IMG/VR virus record: IMGVR_UViG_3300005356_000449
Location: 1-33,850 of that record
Strand: one strand, 5' to 3'
Length of the DNA: 33,850 bases
Source: a virus
Positions 7,998-18,606 of this stretch are shown here, piece after piece. The notes under the pieces are model-generated. The model had not been told where the DNA came from. It searched no databases and saw nothing but the letters and a program-made list of their open reading frames with translations. Position numbers and translations under genes: made by a program. Positions within the stretch are counted from its first letter, which is position 1. Each line of letters begins with the position of its first letter.

Positions 7998-10900
7998 TGC
8001 CCAACCTGCAGGACTACGTCAACCGCAACAACGCGGTCACGGCGTACTCCCCGACGCGGGTGCTCGACCGGCCGCGGGCCAACGCCGGGACGGCGCAGCG
8101 CATCCTGCAACAGCGCGCCGCCCCGGCGCAGTATCAGCCGCAGACCCAGGGCTTCCAGCTGGGCCAGACACCCGCTCAGCCGATGCCCCAGACCGGGGCG
8201 GTGCCCACTGCCCCCGCTCCGGTGCGCTCGCTGGCCGAGATGCTCGACCACATCCAAGGCGCCCCCGCGGTGGCGCCCGAGCAGGAGGGTCCCGGCGGAT
8301 GGAAGGGCTACCTCGGTACGGCGGTCAACAACCCGATCGGCAAGGCGATCATGGCCCCGCTCAGGGTGCTCGGCTACCCGCACGACATCGTCGTCTCGGG
8401 GGTCAACGAGCTCGCTGACGCCTTCAACGGGGGTGATGCCAGCTGGAGTGACTTCATCCGTCAGACCAGTGAGGGCATCGGCTTCGGTGATGTTGTCGGT
8501 TCGACCGGCAACATCTGGGCCGACCGCGCTATTGGGTTCATCGGCGACGTCGCCCTCGACCCGATGACCTACGTCTTCGGATCGGGAATCCTTGCCGGTG
8601 CCGGGCGCGAGGCCCGCCTCGGACTGGCCAGCCGTGTGTTCGAGCTCACCGGGGAGGAGGCGCTCTCGGCGCGGGTCGCCAAGCTCGGGCTGCACGCTCT
8701 CGACGACGCCAAGCGCGCCGAGCTCGCCGCCCTGAGCAGGGAGGCGGGCGGCATGTTCGTCGAGGGGGCGGAGAAGATCAAGCGCGCTGGCTACTACTTC
8801 CGCGCTCCGTTCACCGAGGCCGAGTTCCGCCTCCCGGCGTCGGCCACGATCGACCGCGTCCTCGGTGGTGGGTTCGCCCGCGCCCGCAGCGGCCTGGCTG
8901 CCAGCCCGCTCGGGGGCTGGTTCCGCAACCGCAAGATGGAGGAGGGCCTCGTCGAGGCTGCCGACCGTCTGCTCACGGGGCGTGGTGGGCAGAACTCGCT
9001 GGCGCTGTCGACCGCCCTCGAGACGATCAACGCCAACCAGGCCTACAAGCTGGGCAAGCGCTTCACCGCCCGCACCGCCGAGGCCGAGCTCGCTGCCACG
9101 CTGCGCGAGATCCCTCGGGGCATGTCGATGGCCGACTACACCGAGCTCGTCGAGCGGACCGGTGGCCAGCGTGGCAACACGATGATGGAGCGCTTCGCCA
9201 AGATGCTCGAAGAGGCGGGCATCCGCCACGGGCGCGTCGGGCCCGAGACCGAGGGCGGCGTCCACTACTTCCCGCGCTACATGACCCAGAAGGGCAAGGC
9301 CTGGTACACGGGGATCGAAGAGTCGATGGGCGGCAAGATCTTCGGGGCCGGGAACAGTCTGGATGAGTACTCGCCCTCGCTGATGACCCGCCACCTCACG
9401 GGCGGCGACGTCAAGATCAAGGACCTCGAGTTCCACTTCCCCGCCAACGCCACGACGCGCGACTTCAACACCGAGTTCCGCCGCGTCACCGGATCCAACT
9501 TCGACCTGTTCGAGGAGGACTTCGCCAAGGCGACGAAGCGCTACATCCAGAACCTCGCCGACGACGTCGGCCGCAGGACGGTGGCGAACCGGCTGGTCAA
9601 GTCGAAGGGCGGGCTGGTCCGCAGCTACGGCGATCACGAGGCGGTCAAAGAGATCGTCGACGACGTCAATACGAAGCTGCTCACCGAGAAGGCCGGGCAA
9701 GCGCTCAAGGACGAGCTCAACACCGTCGGCACGAACATGGACGAGATCCGCAACGAGGTCGCCCGCAACCTCCGCGGCATCTCGTCGGGCTTCCTCAAGC
9801 CCCGCTTCCAGCAGGTCATCGACGATCTCACCGCGCTGACGGCGCAGCAGCGCCAGTTCCTCACCGACTCGCTCGACCAGGACATCCGCTTCTCCGCCCT
9901 GCTCGGGCGCAGCACCTATGGGGCGGCACCCGGCTCGGCCCCCGGCTTCGGCACGCTCGACGCCGCACTCGAGAGGATCTGGAACGACACCGCGGCAGAG
10001 GTCGCCCGCCTTGGGTCCGAGCGCGCCGATGCGATGCGCGTCCTCGCCCTGCAGCACGACCAGCTGGTCGGCGAGCTTGCTGCCGTCCCGATCAACGCTC
10101 GCAACGCCGAGATGGCGGCACGCACCGAGGCCCGCCAGCGCATGCGCACCGCCGAGTTGGCGATGCTGCGCCTGCAGCAGGCCCGCTCGTCGGTGGAGTC
10201 GCTGCACAACCTGATCAACGAGGCGAGGATCAAGTCAGAGGCCGCTGGTCGGCTGGCTGACGACGCCGGGTTCCTGTCGCTGTTCCTGCCCGGTCAGGCC
10301 GAGGCGCGCCGGGCCGAGGTCGATGCCGCCCGCCAGGCGCTGGCGCCCGACGCCCGCACCCCGGTCTACGACCGCCCGGAGATGTCGACCGAAGCGATCA
10401 CCGGTCACTACAACCGCCAGCGCGAGATCGCGTTCGGGGCCCAGGCCCGCCAGCAGGTCGACGAGATCGCAAAGCGGTCCGAGGCCTTCGTCAAGTCACG
10501 CCGCGAGATGGAGGCGTACGTCGCCACCCACTCCAGTGCACTGGAGGGGGCAAGGCTCAAGCTCGAAGGCGACAGCCACGCCCTTGCCGTGATGCGAATG
10601 CGCCGCGACGACCTAATCGGCATCGCCGAGAAGCGCGCCGAGAAGAATGCTCTCGAAGAACAGATGCGCGAGTTCGAGCTCGGTCAGTTCGCCCAGTCAC
10701 GCGACGACTACGACAAGCTGCGCAAGGAGCTCGACTCCCTGCGCGAGACCGCCGAGGCCGACGCCCGCAGCCTCGCCGAGGCGCACAACGAACTGACCCG
10801 CACCGCCCGCCAGATCGACGAGACCCAGGCACGCGCCGCGGCCAACGATCTCGGGACCGTGCCGCAGGCGCCGGTCCATCCGCCGCTGACGATGGAGCCC

Positions 10901-13900
10901 GCCGCGGCAGCGGCAGCACGCGCCGATCGGGCGGCACTGCAGGCTGAACAGAAGGCATTCGCTGACTCGACCGAGGGGGCCAAGTACCTCGTACTGACCC
11001 GGCGACGTGAGCAGGCGGCAGCGGAGCAGACGGCAGCGAACGAGGTCCTCGAACTCGCCAGCGGCAAGAACACCCGGTACCTCCTCGACGAGAGCGGCAA
11101 CGTCCGGCTGCGCACGTCCAACAGCGTCGAGGGCTACAACGCGGCGCTCGAACTGCAGGACGTCGAGCGCGAGTACCAGCTGCTCAAGACGCGCATCCGC
11201 GCCGCCGAGTCGACGCGGCGCGAGACGCTGATCCGCAACGAAGCCAACGAGCTCAGCAATGCGGAGGCAGCGCGCATCGACCGCAAGGCCGAGGCCGAGC
11301 TCAATGAACTACGTCAGAAGCTGGGGGAGACGGCCCGCAGGCGCACCGCTGCCAACGAGCGCGTCAAGGCCAGCAACGCCCGCGGTGTCGTCACCAACGT
11401 CGAGCTCACCCAGCGCGAGATCGAGCGCATCACCGCTGCGGCGATCAAGACCAAGCGGATGCAGGCCGTGCTCGACGACCTCGACTCCAAGCTGACGTCC
11501 TATGACCACGTCCAGACGCGCGCTACCAAGATCGCCGATCTGGACCGCGACCTCGCCCAGCACGCCCGCCAGGTAGCCGAGCGCAAGGGACGCGATCAGG
11601 CCTACGCCGACGCCGTGCGCGCCTTCGAGGCCGGGCCGCAGCCCGCCAAGACATTGCCGTTCACCGGGGGGCAGCCACTGCCGTGGGGCGCCGACCAGGG
11701 GATGGGCCCCTTCGAGCGCCAGGCCCGCGACATCGCCCAGAAAGAGTCCGACGAACTGTCGCGCTCGGCCCGCTTCCTCGGCTGGAAGACCAAGTGGGAG
11801 GACGTGCCGCAGATCACCGACGCCGAGGCGCTCGGCCTGCGCGGGTTGACCCCTGATCAGCGGCTGGCCTGGAACCAGGCGACGGCGATCATCCGCGAGC
11901 GCGACGTCTTCACCGGGGGAGCGACCAACCCGATCGTGGTCCAGGCCCGCCAGACGATCTCGAACCTGCGCGCCGAGATGGGCAGGGTCATCGGCAGCAC
12001 CGACCAGCAGGCGGTGAACCGGCTGGAGCGGATGTACGACCAGCTGGACATGCTCGCCGAGGCACGCGGCGCCTTCGACCCGACGGCGGTGCAGCGCGCG
12101 GCGATCGAGGGCAAGGTCAAGCTGCCCCAGGCGCTCGCTGAATACGAGGCCGGGCTCGGTGAGCGCGAGCTCGCTCGGGGCACGATGTCCCAGCGCGAGG
12201 AGGCGATGCGCGCTCTCGCCAAGGGCGCGGGCAAGGGCAAGGCGGCTAAGCAGAACGTCAGCTACGAGATCGCCGACCGGGCCCGCCGCTCGTACCGCCT
12301 GGCCCGCTACATGCGCGACACCCACATGCCCACGCTCGTCGAGCGCGGTGCGCTGCCCGAGGCTGACTCGGTGCTCGGGCGCGTCGACGTCGCCGAGTAC
12401 ATCACCAACTCGATCGCCGATCTCGGCCAGGCGCTCGAGCACTACGGGGCCAACCCGACCAGCTTCGCTGTCAACCGGCTGGAGCAGAAGGCCGCGGACG
12501 TCAACCGCATGGCCGAGTTCATGGTCCGCTACAACCGTGCTATCGAGACGGGCGTCGAGCCCTCTGACTCGGTGGCGGCGTACCTGCTGACCGTGCAGTT
12601 GGGCCGCGAGTCCGAGACGCTGGGCAAGCAGATCGAGCGGGCGACCAAGGCCCTCGACGCCAGCACGCCGTCGGTGATGTACCGCCGCTGGCAGGCCACC
12701 TTCGGGACCAAGCTGCCCGAGGAACTGCAGGCAGCCCGCCTGACCGGCGAGCAGATGGAGGAGCTCCGCCACCTCTCCAAGACCATCCCGCTCGAAGATC
12801 AGATCGCCACCGACGAGCGCCTGATCACCGAGCTCGAAGCACGCAAGCTCGACGGGACGTGGGACTCGGCTGCCAAGTCCAAGGTCACCGTCGCCCGCAA
12901 CCGCATCGACCGCAACAAGCAGGCGCTCGCTCAGTTGGCACAGCAAGCTCCGTCGACCAACGGCACGATCAACGAGTTGCTCAACCGCGTCGTCACCGAG
13001 ATCGAGAGCCAGATCCACGAGCTCGACTGGGCGGTCACCGACTTCAACGACGCCCGGCACATGGTCCGCGACGCCCAGGCGATCGGCGAGCACCGGGTCC
13101 GCCTCGAAGCAGCGATCGAACGCGGCGACGGGATGCTCTCCGAGTTCGACGACGGGGCCACCCGCCTGCGCAACGCCGTCGCAGCCGCCGAGGCCGACGG
13201 CACGGGCGTCGTCAGCTACACGCCGCTGATCCAGGACAACTTCCTGATGACGGTCGAGCAGGCACGCAACGCCCTGGACTCGGGCGAGGTTCCGGCGTAC
13301 CTGCGCTCCGCCTACCAGGCGGCGATCGATCGCGCCGAGCGCGGCGCCGAGGGCGTCAACGTCACCTCGATCCAGCGGGTGCGCGAGGAGTTGGCGCGCC
13401 TGGACGAGCTCGCCACCCTCACGGGTGAGCAGCAGGTTCGCCGCCGCGGTCTCCAGCAGCGCGTCGCCTCGTTCGAGGAGCGCTCGGCGCAGGTGGTGCA
13501 GGCAGGCGAGACCGTCCGCAGCCTCGAGGCCAAGCGGCGGCTCGGTGAGCGGCTGACCAACGCAGAGCAGCGCGACTTCGACGCCGCCCAGCGCCTGGTC
13601 GCTTCCGACGAGCAGCGCGCAGCACGCTCGACGCTCAAGCCCAAGCGCCAGCGCAAGGTGTCGAACCCTGCGATCCAGGCCTACGCCGAACTGCACGGGG
13701 TCGACCCGACCCACGTCATCTCGACGAACCAGCTGCGCCAGGGCCAGGACGTCGTCCAGATCCCGCTCGCCGACGCCATCAAGATGGCCGACGACAACGA
13801 CCGCGCCCTCGAGTCCCTGCGCGCTGCGCAGGGCAAGCGCCAGATGCGCCTCGCCGCCCTCGACGGCACGATCAACAAGGACCTGCGCCTGCAGCGGGCG

Positions 13901-16900
13901 GTCATCGCCGACCAGATGGGCGAGACGCTCCCCGACCCGAAGGTGTTGCAGCGCACGATCGACGAGATCAACGCCCGCGCCCGGCGGCGTCGTGCCCCCG
14001 GCCGCGAGACGTACCAGCCGGACCAGCTGGCCGAGGCGATGGCTGCTGCCGAGCGGCCCGTCGACCCCACCCTGACCTCGGGCAAGCTCTTCCCGCACGA
14101 GAAGGACCTGGTCAACCTCACCCAGGGCAGGATCGACGCCATCCGCCAGTTCGGGAACATGACCCCCGAGCAGCTGACCGCGGCACGCAACCACCTCGAC
14201 GAGATGACCAAGGTCATCGACGAGACACGGGGCATGCTCGGCGACCACTTCGATCTCGCCGCGGCGACCGCCGACCACGGGGCGCAGTTCCTCAGCGACC
14301 TGGTCGGCGGACACATGGAACTGACCAGCCGCGGACTGGAGGCGCTGCACTCCATCTACGGCCCGGAGGCGGGCGAGCAGGTCGGCGTGTTCATCAACGC
14401 CCTGCACGGATTGATGGGGGTCGAGGGCCCGACGGCGGAGGACATGCGCACCCTGCTCGCTCAGTTCAACCGCCCCCCGGTGACGGGCCCGGCTGCCTCG
14501 CTGCTGTGGCGCACCACCGACCCCAGCCTGGAGGATCTGCGGCAGCTGCGCGAGGCGATCCTCAACATCCCCAACGCCGAGATGGACGAGGTGCGCGCCG
14601 CCAACCGGATCGGCTGGCTGCAGGGCATCGACGAACTGCTGCAGCCGAGGATCCCAGCGGGCAAGGTGCTCAGCGCCGACGAGGTGGGCGAGGTGTTCCG
14701 CGGTCTGGGGATGGTGCTCGGCGATGACGTGGGGCTGCTGCGCGAGGCCGAGAGCCATGTGATGAACATGATCTCGGGGGGCGAGCTCATCACCGACGAC
14801 ACCCTGCGCGACGCCTTCCGCGATCAGCTGACCGCAGCGGCCAAGGCGCATCACTCCGACGAGCTCAAGAAGTCCACCGACCTGATCACGATGCTCGGGC
14901 TCAGCTTCGCTCCCGGCACGCCTGGGTTCAACGGCAAGCTGCAGTCGCTCGGCTACTCCATGTCGCGCCAGGCCCTCGATCGTCAGAAGCTTCGTCGCTT
15001 CGTCGTCGACAGCTTCAGCCGCATCGGGATCCTCGCCGACGAGACAGCACGCGAGCGGCTGATCACGCTGACGATGCGGCGCAAGCGCGTCGACGACATG
15101 CGCATCGGGCTCGGGGCGGTGGTCAAGGACCTGCCGATGGAGGATCCGCGGCTGGCCTTCGAGGCGCTCGGCCAGCACTCGATGGATGCGGTCGCCGACT
15201 TCGACCGTCAGCTATCGGCGTTCCGCGCCGGGGTCCTGCCCGAGGGTGTCGAGGACAAGATTATCGACCGCGCCGCCAAGCTCGAGGAGCAGATGCAGCG
15301 CGCCGTCGAAGCCAACGACTACGACCGGATCAACGAGATCCGTGAGATGCAGGATCAACTCGACGACCGGGCGCTGACCCAGCCCGGCGAGCCGCCACCC
15401 GGTGGCGAGCCCACGCCCGAGGCCCCGCAGGTCGACTACGCCACACAGCTGAATGACGCGGAGACCAAGGCAGCCAACGCCCACGACACGCTGAACAACG
15501 CCCAGCTGGCGCTGAACCAGGCGAAGGAGACGCAGGCGGGCGCGCAGGTGGCCGAGGTCACTGACCCCGGCCTGATCCCCGAACTCCAACGCCATCCCGA
15601 CACGCCCGAAGGCAAGATCTCTCACGGTGAGGTGCTGCTCGCCTCGCTCGACTTCGACCGCGAGTTGGAGGCAGCGGCAGGCCACGAGGCTGCCGAGATC
15701 GCTGCGATCAACCACTACCAGGACATCGTCCGTCAGGCATGGGAGGGCGAGCCGAAGGCCTCGGTGAAGGCAGCGAGCGATGCCTGGGCCGAGTTCCAGC
15801 GCGGCGGCTCGGCACCGGGGCGCACGACCAACGAGCTCGACGCCGCCCAGTCGGCGTTCGATCAGGCCAAGGCCGCAGCTGACGAGGCCGACAGCGCGGT
15901 GACCAAGCTGCGCCAGACCGGCCCGGCCGAGACCGTGGCGCCCGAGACGCCGTCGAAGTCGCTCGGTGAGGTGGACGCTGCTGCCCACGCCCAGGACCCC
16001 GACCAGCTGCTCGACTGGAACTCGGCCAGCCAGGCCTACGACGAGGCGGTGGCCAGGCTGCAGGCCCTCGACGAGCAGGACCTCAACCTCGACCAGATCA
16101 ACAACCTGCCTGCCGCCGAGCGTGACGAGGCGCAGGCCGTGATGATGGACGCCGCCGAGCAGGAGCGGGCGGTGGCGGCAGCACGGGTGCGCAAGCTGGG
16201 CCAGCGGCGCGCCGAACTGTGGCCGCAGGAGCGCGCTCGCCTCGAGGTCGCCCGGCGCGAGGCGCAGGCACAGGCGCTCAAGCAGACCGTGATCCAAGGC
16301 GAGACGGTGCCGCAGCGTGCGGTCACCTGGCAGTGGGCCCAGGTGCTGACCAAGGGCACGCCGTCGGTCGATGTGCTGCGCCGCGGTCGCGGCATCCCAT
16401 CCCAGACGATGGTCGAGGCGGGCCAGCAGGTCGGCAAGATCGGCAACATCGTCGCCGACGTCACCGGGATCCGCTCGTCGATGTCGGGCCCGTTCCGCCA
16501 GGGTGCGATGCCCGCCATCGAGTCACGGTTGGAGGCCCAGCTGGCACCGGTCGACGCGATGAAGGCCTCGCTGCGCCAGGCCCGTGACACCGCCGCCACC
16601 GAGCGCAGCCGGTTGGAGACGCTGGCCAACGCCTACACGGGCGACCCCGCTTCCATCGACGCCGAGATCGCTGCCCGCCAGGCCGAGGCAGCCGAGGCGC
16701 AGGCGTTCCTGTCCGGCGTGCCCGGTGCCACCACGGCAGCGGAGATGGAGGCGACGCTGCGCCCGCAGATCGCCGACACCAAGGCTGCTGCGGTCGAGGC
16801 CGACCGCGCTGCCGCCGAGGCGATGGCCGAGCAGCAGGCCCGCTGGGAGGCAGCACAGCGCGTCTACACCGACGCCGTGACCACCGCCGACCGCGGGCTG

Positions 16901-18604
16901 GCGGCGGTGCGCACCCGGATCGTCGACACCGAGGCGAGCCTGGCCCGCGACGAGAGGGCCCTGGCTCGGGCCAAGGCCCTCGACTTCCAGGGGGTCAACG
17001 GCTCGGACTTCCGCCAGCACTGGAACGACCTGCGCGATCTCAACGAGTCGCGCCGCGAGATCGTGCGCCAGGGTCCGCCGCGCCCCGGCGGTCCGCTGCC
17101 TCCACCTACCCGCGAGGTCGGCGGGCCCGAGTTGTTCGACGACCTCAACGACATCAACATGATCCAGCGCCTGCTCGCCGGGGCCGACGACCAACTCCGC
17201 CAGCTGGAGGGGGTCGAGCTCAGCCACGCCGAGATCGTCAAGCGGCTCAAGGACTTCGAGTCGGGAGCAACCGGGGTGGCCGACGTGATGAAGTTCCAGA
17301 TCCGCGACGGCTGGGTCCCGATGATCCCGCGCCTGGCCCAGGGCAGCGACGCGCTGTACGTCCGCACCGAGTTGCACCGCGCCATCAACAACCTCTACGA
17401 GGCGCAGCGCAGGCCGCAGACGTGGAGCTTCATCGCCGACTCCTACACCCAGTTCTTCAAGACCTACGCCACCGCCACGCCCGGCTTCCACATCCGCAAC
17501 TGGATCAGCGGCGTGTTCATGAACCTCGTCGACGGCGTGCGCATCCGCGAGATGCGGCGCTCGGGTGGGATCTGGAAGGACTTCCTCAAGGACCCGATCA
17601 ACTACTTCGACAATGCCGAGCCCGACGTGCAGCGTGCGCTGCAGGCGGTGTTCGGTTCGGGCGCCGCCGGTCGGTTCGCCGAGGGCGAGGTCGGCAACGT
17701 CGGACGCGGTCACATCCTCAACAACGCCTTCACGCGTTGGAACCAGCGCCGGGGCGCCAACGTCGAGGGCTCGCTGCGCCTGGCGATGGCACTCGACTCG
17801 GTGCACAAGGGGATGAACCTCGGAGCGGCGATGGATCGCATCACCCGCTACCACTTCGACTACTCCTCGCTCTCGTCGCTCGATCACCAGGCGCGCAAGC
17901 TGATCCCGTTCTGGACGTTCATCTCGCGCAACATCCCGCTGCAGATCGAGTCGATGTGGGCCCGGCCGCGGACCTACCTGCAGTACCAGCACTTCGTGCG
18001 CAACTTCGGTGAGGCCGCTGACCCTCTCACCCCCGACTACTGGCTGAGCCAGGGTGCGTTCACGATGGACCCGAACGCGGCGAAGGAAGACTCCCCGTGG
18101 TACCTGGCACCCGACCTGCCGTTCCTGCGGGTGGCCGAGCCGTTCGTGGCGCTGGCACAGGGCGACGTCGGGCGCGCCACCGCGGGCAGCGTCAACATCA
18201 ACCCGGCGATCGCCGCCCCGCTCGAGGCGTTCGCCTTCGGCCGCAAGCTGTACACCGGTCAGGACATCAACAAGGAGTACAACGAGCCAACGGCTGCGAT
18301 GCGCCCACTGATGGGGCTGCTCGGTGCACTCGGTGGCACGCGCGAAGGCGGCACCTCGGGCGACCAGCTGCTCGACGACCGCTACGCCCACGTCCTGCGC
18401 TCGACGATCCCGACCCTCAACCTGATCGAGCGACTGTTCAACAACGAGGGCGTGCGTACCGGGCGACAGGACGAGACGGTCGCCCGAGCCCTTGGCCTAC
18501 CCGTGCTACAGCTGACCCCCGAGCTCAGGGAATCGACGCGCAAGGGCGCTTACTACGATGCCCGCGACGAGATGTTCAGCCAAGCTGACCTTGCGAGGAA
18601 GTGA
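7997..18604 (+). CDS. Giant internal virion / ejection protein (3535 aa)
   Basis: One uninterrupted frame of 10.6 kb starts at ATG 7997, overlapping the previous stop, and ends at TGA 18602-18604. Residues ~1-90 are a Gln/Pro-rich leader. About 100-200 holds Ala/Gly-rich hydrophobic helices (AIGFIGDVALDPMTYVFG). From ~450 to ~2450 the protein is dominated by charged Ala/Glu/Arg helices with coiled-coil character. A proline linker (GEPPPGGEPTPEAP) lies near 2465, with more coiled coil to ~3080. The C-terminal ~450 residues are a distinct domain with ATPGFHIRNWISGVFMN (~3160) and FDYSSLSSLDHQ plus IPFWTFISRNIPLQ (~3285-3310). This resembles a signature I recall in giant podovirus virion proteins and large polyvalent proteins. 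No lytic transglycosylase or protease motif was found by eye. Best inference: the gp16-like ejection protein. A tape measure is less likely because the surrounding tail genes are podovirus-like. Confidence 0.85.
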   Translation: MPNLQDYVNRNNAVTAYSPTRVLDRPRANAGTAQRILQQRAAPAQYQPQTQGFQLGQTPAQPMPQTGAVPTAPAPVRSLAEMLDHIQGAPAVAPEQEGPGGWKGYLGTAVNNPIGKAIMAPLRVLGYPHDIVVSGVNELADAFNGGDASWSDFIRQTSEGIGFGDVVGSTGNIWADRAIGFIGDVALDPMTYVFGSGILAGAGREARLGLASRVFELTGEEALSARVAKLGLHALDDAKRAELAALSREAGGMFVEGAEKIKRAGYYFRAPFTEAEFRLPASATIDRVLGGGFARARSGLAASPLGGWFRNRKMEEGLVEAADRLLTGRGGQNSLALSTALETINANQAYKLGKRFTARTAEAELAATLREIPRGMSMADYTELVERTGGQRGNTMMERFAKMLEEAGIRHGRVGPETEGGVHYFPRYMTQKGKAWYTGIEESMGGKIFGAGNSLDEYSPSLMTRHLTGGDVKIKDLEFHFPANATTRDFNTEFRRVTGSNFDLFEEDFAKATKRYIQNLADDVGRRTVANRLVKSKGGLVRSYGDHEAVKEIVDDVNTKLLTEKAGQALKDELNTVGTNMDEIRNEVARNLRGISSGFLKPRFQQVIDDLTALTAQQRQFLTDSLDQDIRFSALLGRSTYGAAPGSAPGFGTLDAALERIWNDTAAEVARLGSERADAMRVLALQHDQLVGELAAVPINARNAEMAARTEARQRMRTAELAMLRLQQARSSVESLHNLINEARIKSEAAGRLADDAGFLSLFLPGQAEARRAEVDAARQALAPDARTPVYDRPEMSTEAITGHYNRQREIAFGAQARQQVDEIAKRSEAFVKSRREMEAYVATHSSALEGARLKLEGDSHALAVMRMRRDDLIGIAEKRAEKNALEEQMREFELGQFAQSRDDYDKLRKELDSLRETAEADARSLAEAHNELTRTARQIDETQARAAANDLGTVPQAPVHPPLTMEPAAAAAARADRAALQAEQKAFADSTEGAKYLVLTRRREQAAAEQTAANEVLELASGKNTRYLLDESGNVRLRTSNSVEGYNAALELQDVEREYQLLKTRIRAAESTRRETLIRNEANELSNAEAARIDRKAEAELNELRQKLGETARRRTAANERVKASNARGVVTNVELTQREIERITAAAIKTKRMQAVLDDLDSKLTSYDHVQTRATKIADLDRDLAQHARQVAERKGRDQAYADAVRAFEAGPQPAKTLPFTGGQPLPWGADQGMGPFERQARDIAQKESDELSRSARFLGWKTKWEDVPQITDAEALGLRGLTPDQRLAWNQATAIIRERDVFTGGATNPIVVQARQTISNLRAEMGRVIGSTDQQAVNRLERMYDQLDMLAEARGAFDPTAVQRAAIEGKVKLPQALAEYEAGLGERELARGTMSQREEAMRALAKGAGKGKAAKQNVSYEIADRARRSYRLARYMRDTHMPTLVERGALPEADSVLGRVDVAEYITNSIADLGQALEHYGANPTSFAVNRLEQKAADVNRMAEFMVRYNRAIETGVEPSDSVAAYLLTVQLGRESETLGKQIERATKALDASTPSVMYRRWQATFGTKLPEELQAARLTGEQMEELRHLSKTIPLEDQIATDERLITELEARKLDGTWDSAAKSKVTVARNRIDRNKQALAQLAQQAPSTNGTINELLNRVVTEIESQIHELDWAVTDFNDARHMVRDAQAIGEHRVRLEAAIERGDGMLSEFDDGATRLRNAVAAAEADGTGVVSYTPLIQDNFLMTVEQARNALDSGEVPAYLRSAYQAAIDRAERGAEGVNVTSIQRVREELARLDELATLTGEQQVRRRGLQQRVASFEERSAQVVQAGETVRSLEAKRRLGERLTNAEQRDFDAAQRLVASDEQRAARSTLKPKRQRKVSNPAIQAYAELHGVDPTHVISTNQLRQGQDVVQIPLADAIKMADDNDRALESLRAAQGKRQMRLAALDGTINKDLRLQRAVIADQMGETLPDPKVLQRTIDEINARARRRRAPGRETYQPDQLAEAMAAAERPVDPTLTSGKLFPHEKDLVNLTQGRIDAIRQFGNMTPEQLTAARNHLDEMTKVIDETRGMLGDHFDLAAATADHGAQFLSDLVGGHMELTSRGLEALHSIYGPEAGEQVGVFINALHGLMGVEGPTAEDMRTLLAQFNRPPVTGPAASLLWRTTDPSLEDLRQLREAILNIPNAEMDEVRAANRIGWLQGIDELLQPRIPAGKVLSADEVGEVFRGLGMVLGDDVGLLREAESHVMNMISGGELITDDTLRDAFRDQLTAAAKAHHSDELKKSTDLITMLGLSFAPGTPGFNGKLQSLGYSMSRQALDRQKLRRFVVDSFSRIGILADETARERLITLTMRRKRVDDMRIGLGAVVKDLPMEDPRLAFEALGQHSMDAVADFDRQLSAFRAGVLPEGVEDKIIDRAAKLEEQMQRAVEANDYDRINEIREMQDQLDDRALTQPGEPPPGGEPTPEAPQVDYATQLNDAETKAANAHDTLNNAQLALNQAKETQAGAQVAEVTDPGLIPELQRHPDTPEGKISHGEVLLASLDFDRELEAAAGHEAAEIAAINHYQDIVRQAWEGEPKASVKAASDAWAEFQRGGSAPGRTTNELDAAQSAFDQAKAAADEADSAVTKLRQTGPAETVAPETPSKSLGEVDAAAHAQDPDQLLDWNSASQAYDEAVARLQALDEQDLNLDQINNLPAAERDEAQAVMMDAAEQERAVAAARVRKLGQRRAELWPQERARLEVARREAQAQALKQTVIQGETVPQRAVTWQWAQVLTKGTPSVDVLRRGRGIPSQTMVEAGQQVGKIGNIVADVTGIRSSMSGPFRQGAMPAIESRLEAQLAPVDAMKASLRQARDTAATERSRLETLANAYTGDPASIDAEIAARQAEAAEAQAFLSGVPGATTAAEMEATLRPQIADTKAAAVEADRAAAEAMAEQQARWEAAQRVYTDAVTTADRGLAAVRTRIVDTEASLARDERALARAKALDFQGVNGSDFRQHWNDLRDLNESRREIVRQGPPRPGGPLPPPTREVGGPELFDDLNDINMIQRLLAGADDQLRQLEGVELSHAEIVKRLKDFESGATGVADVMKFQIRDGWVPMIPRLAQGSDALYVRTELHRAINNLYEAQRRPQTWSFIADSYTQFFKTYATATPGFHIRNWISGVFMNLVDGVRIREMRRSGGIWKDFLKDPINYFDNAEPDVQRALQAVFGSGAAGRFAEGEVGNVGRGHILNNAFTRWNQRRGANVEGSLRLAMALDSVHKGMNLGAAMDRITRYHFDYSSLSSLDHQARKLIPFWTFISRNIPLQIESMWARPRTYLQYQHFVRNFGEAADPLTPDYWLSQGAFTMDPNAAKEDSPWYLAPDLPFLRVAEPFVALAQGDVGRATAGSVNINPAIAAPLEAFAFGRKLYTGQDINKEYNEPTAAMRPLMGLLGALGGTREGGTSGDQLLDDRYAHVLRSTIPTLNLIERLFNNEGVRTGRQDETVARALGLPVLQLTPELRESTRKGAYYDARDEMFSQADLARK

Positions 18605-18606
18605 CG

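Noticed and set aside
11309-15178. 1289-codon open frame on the minus strand opposite the giant gene
   Set aside because: It is a mirror of GC-rich codon use in the giant gene: Val/Leu/Arg/Asp-rich with no ribosome site, and the plus frame has domain structure and coupled start.
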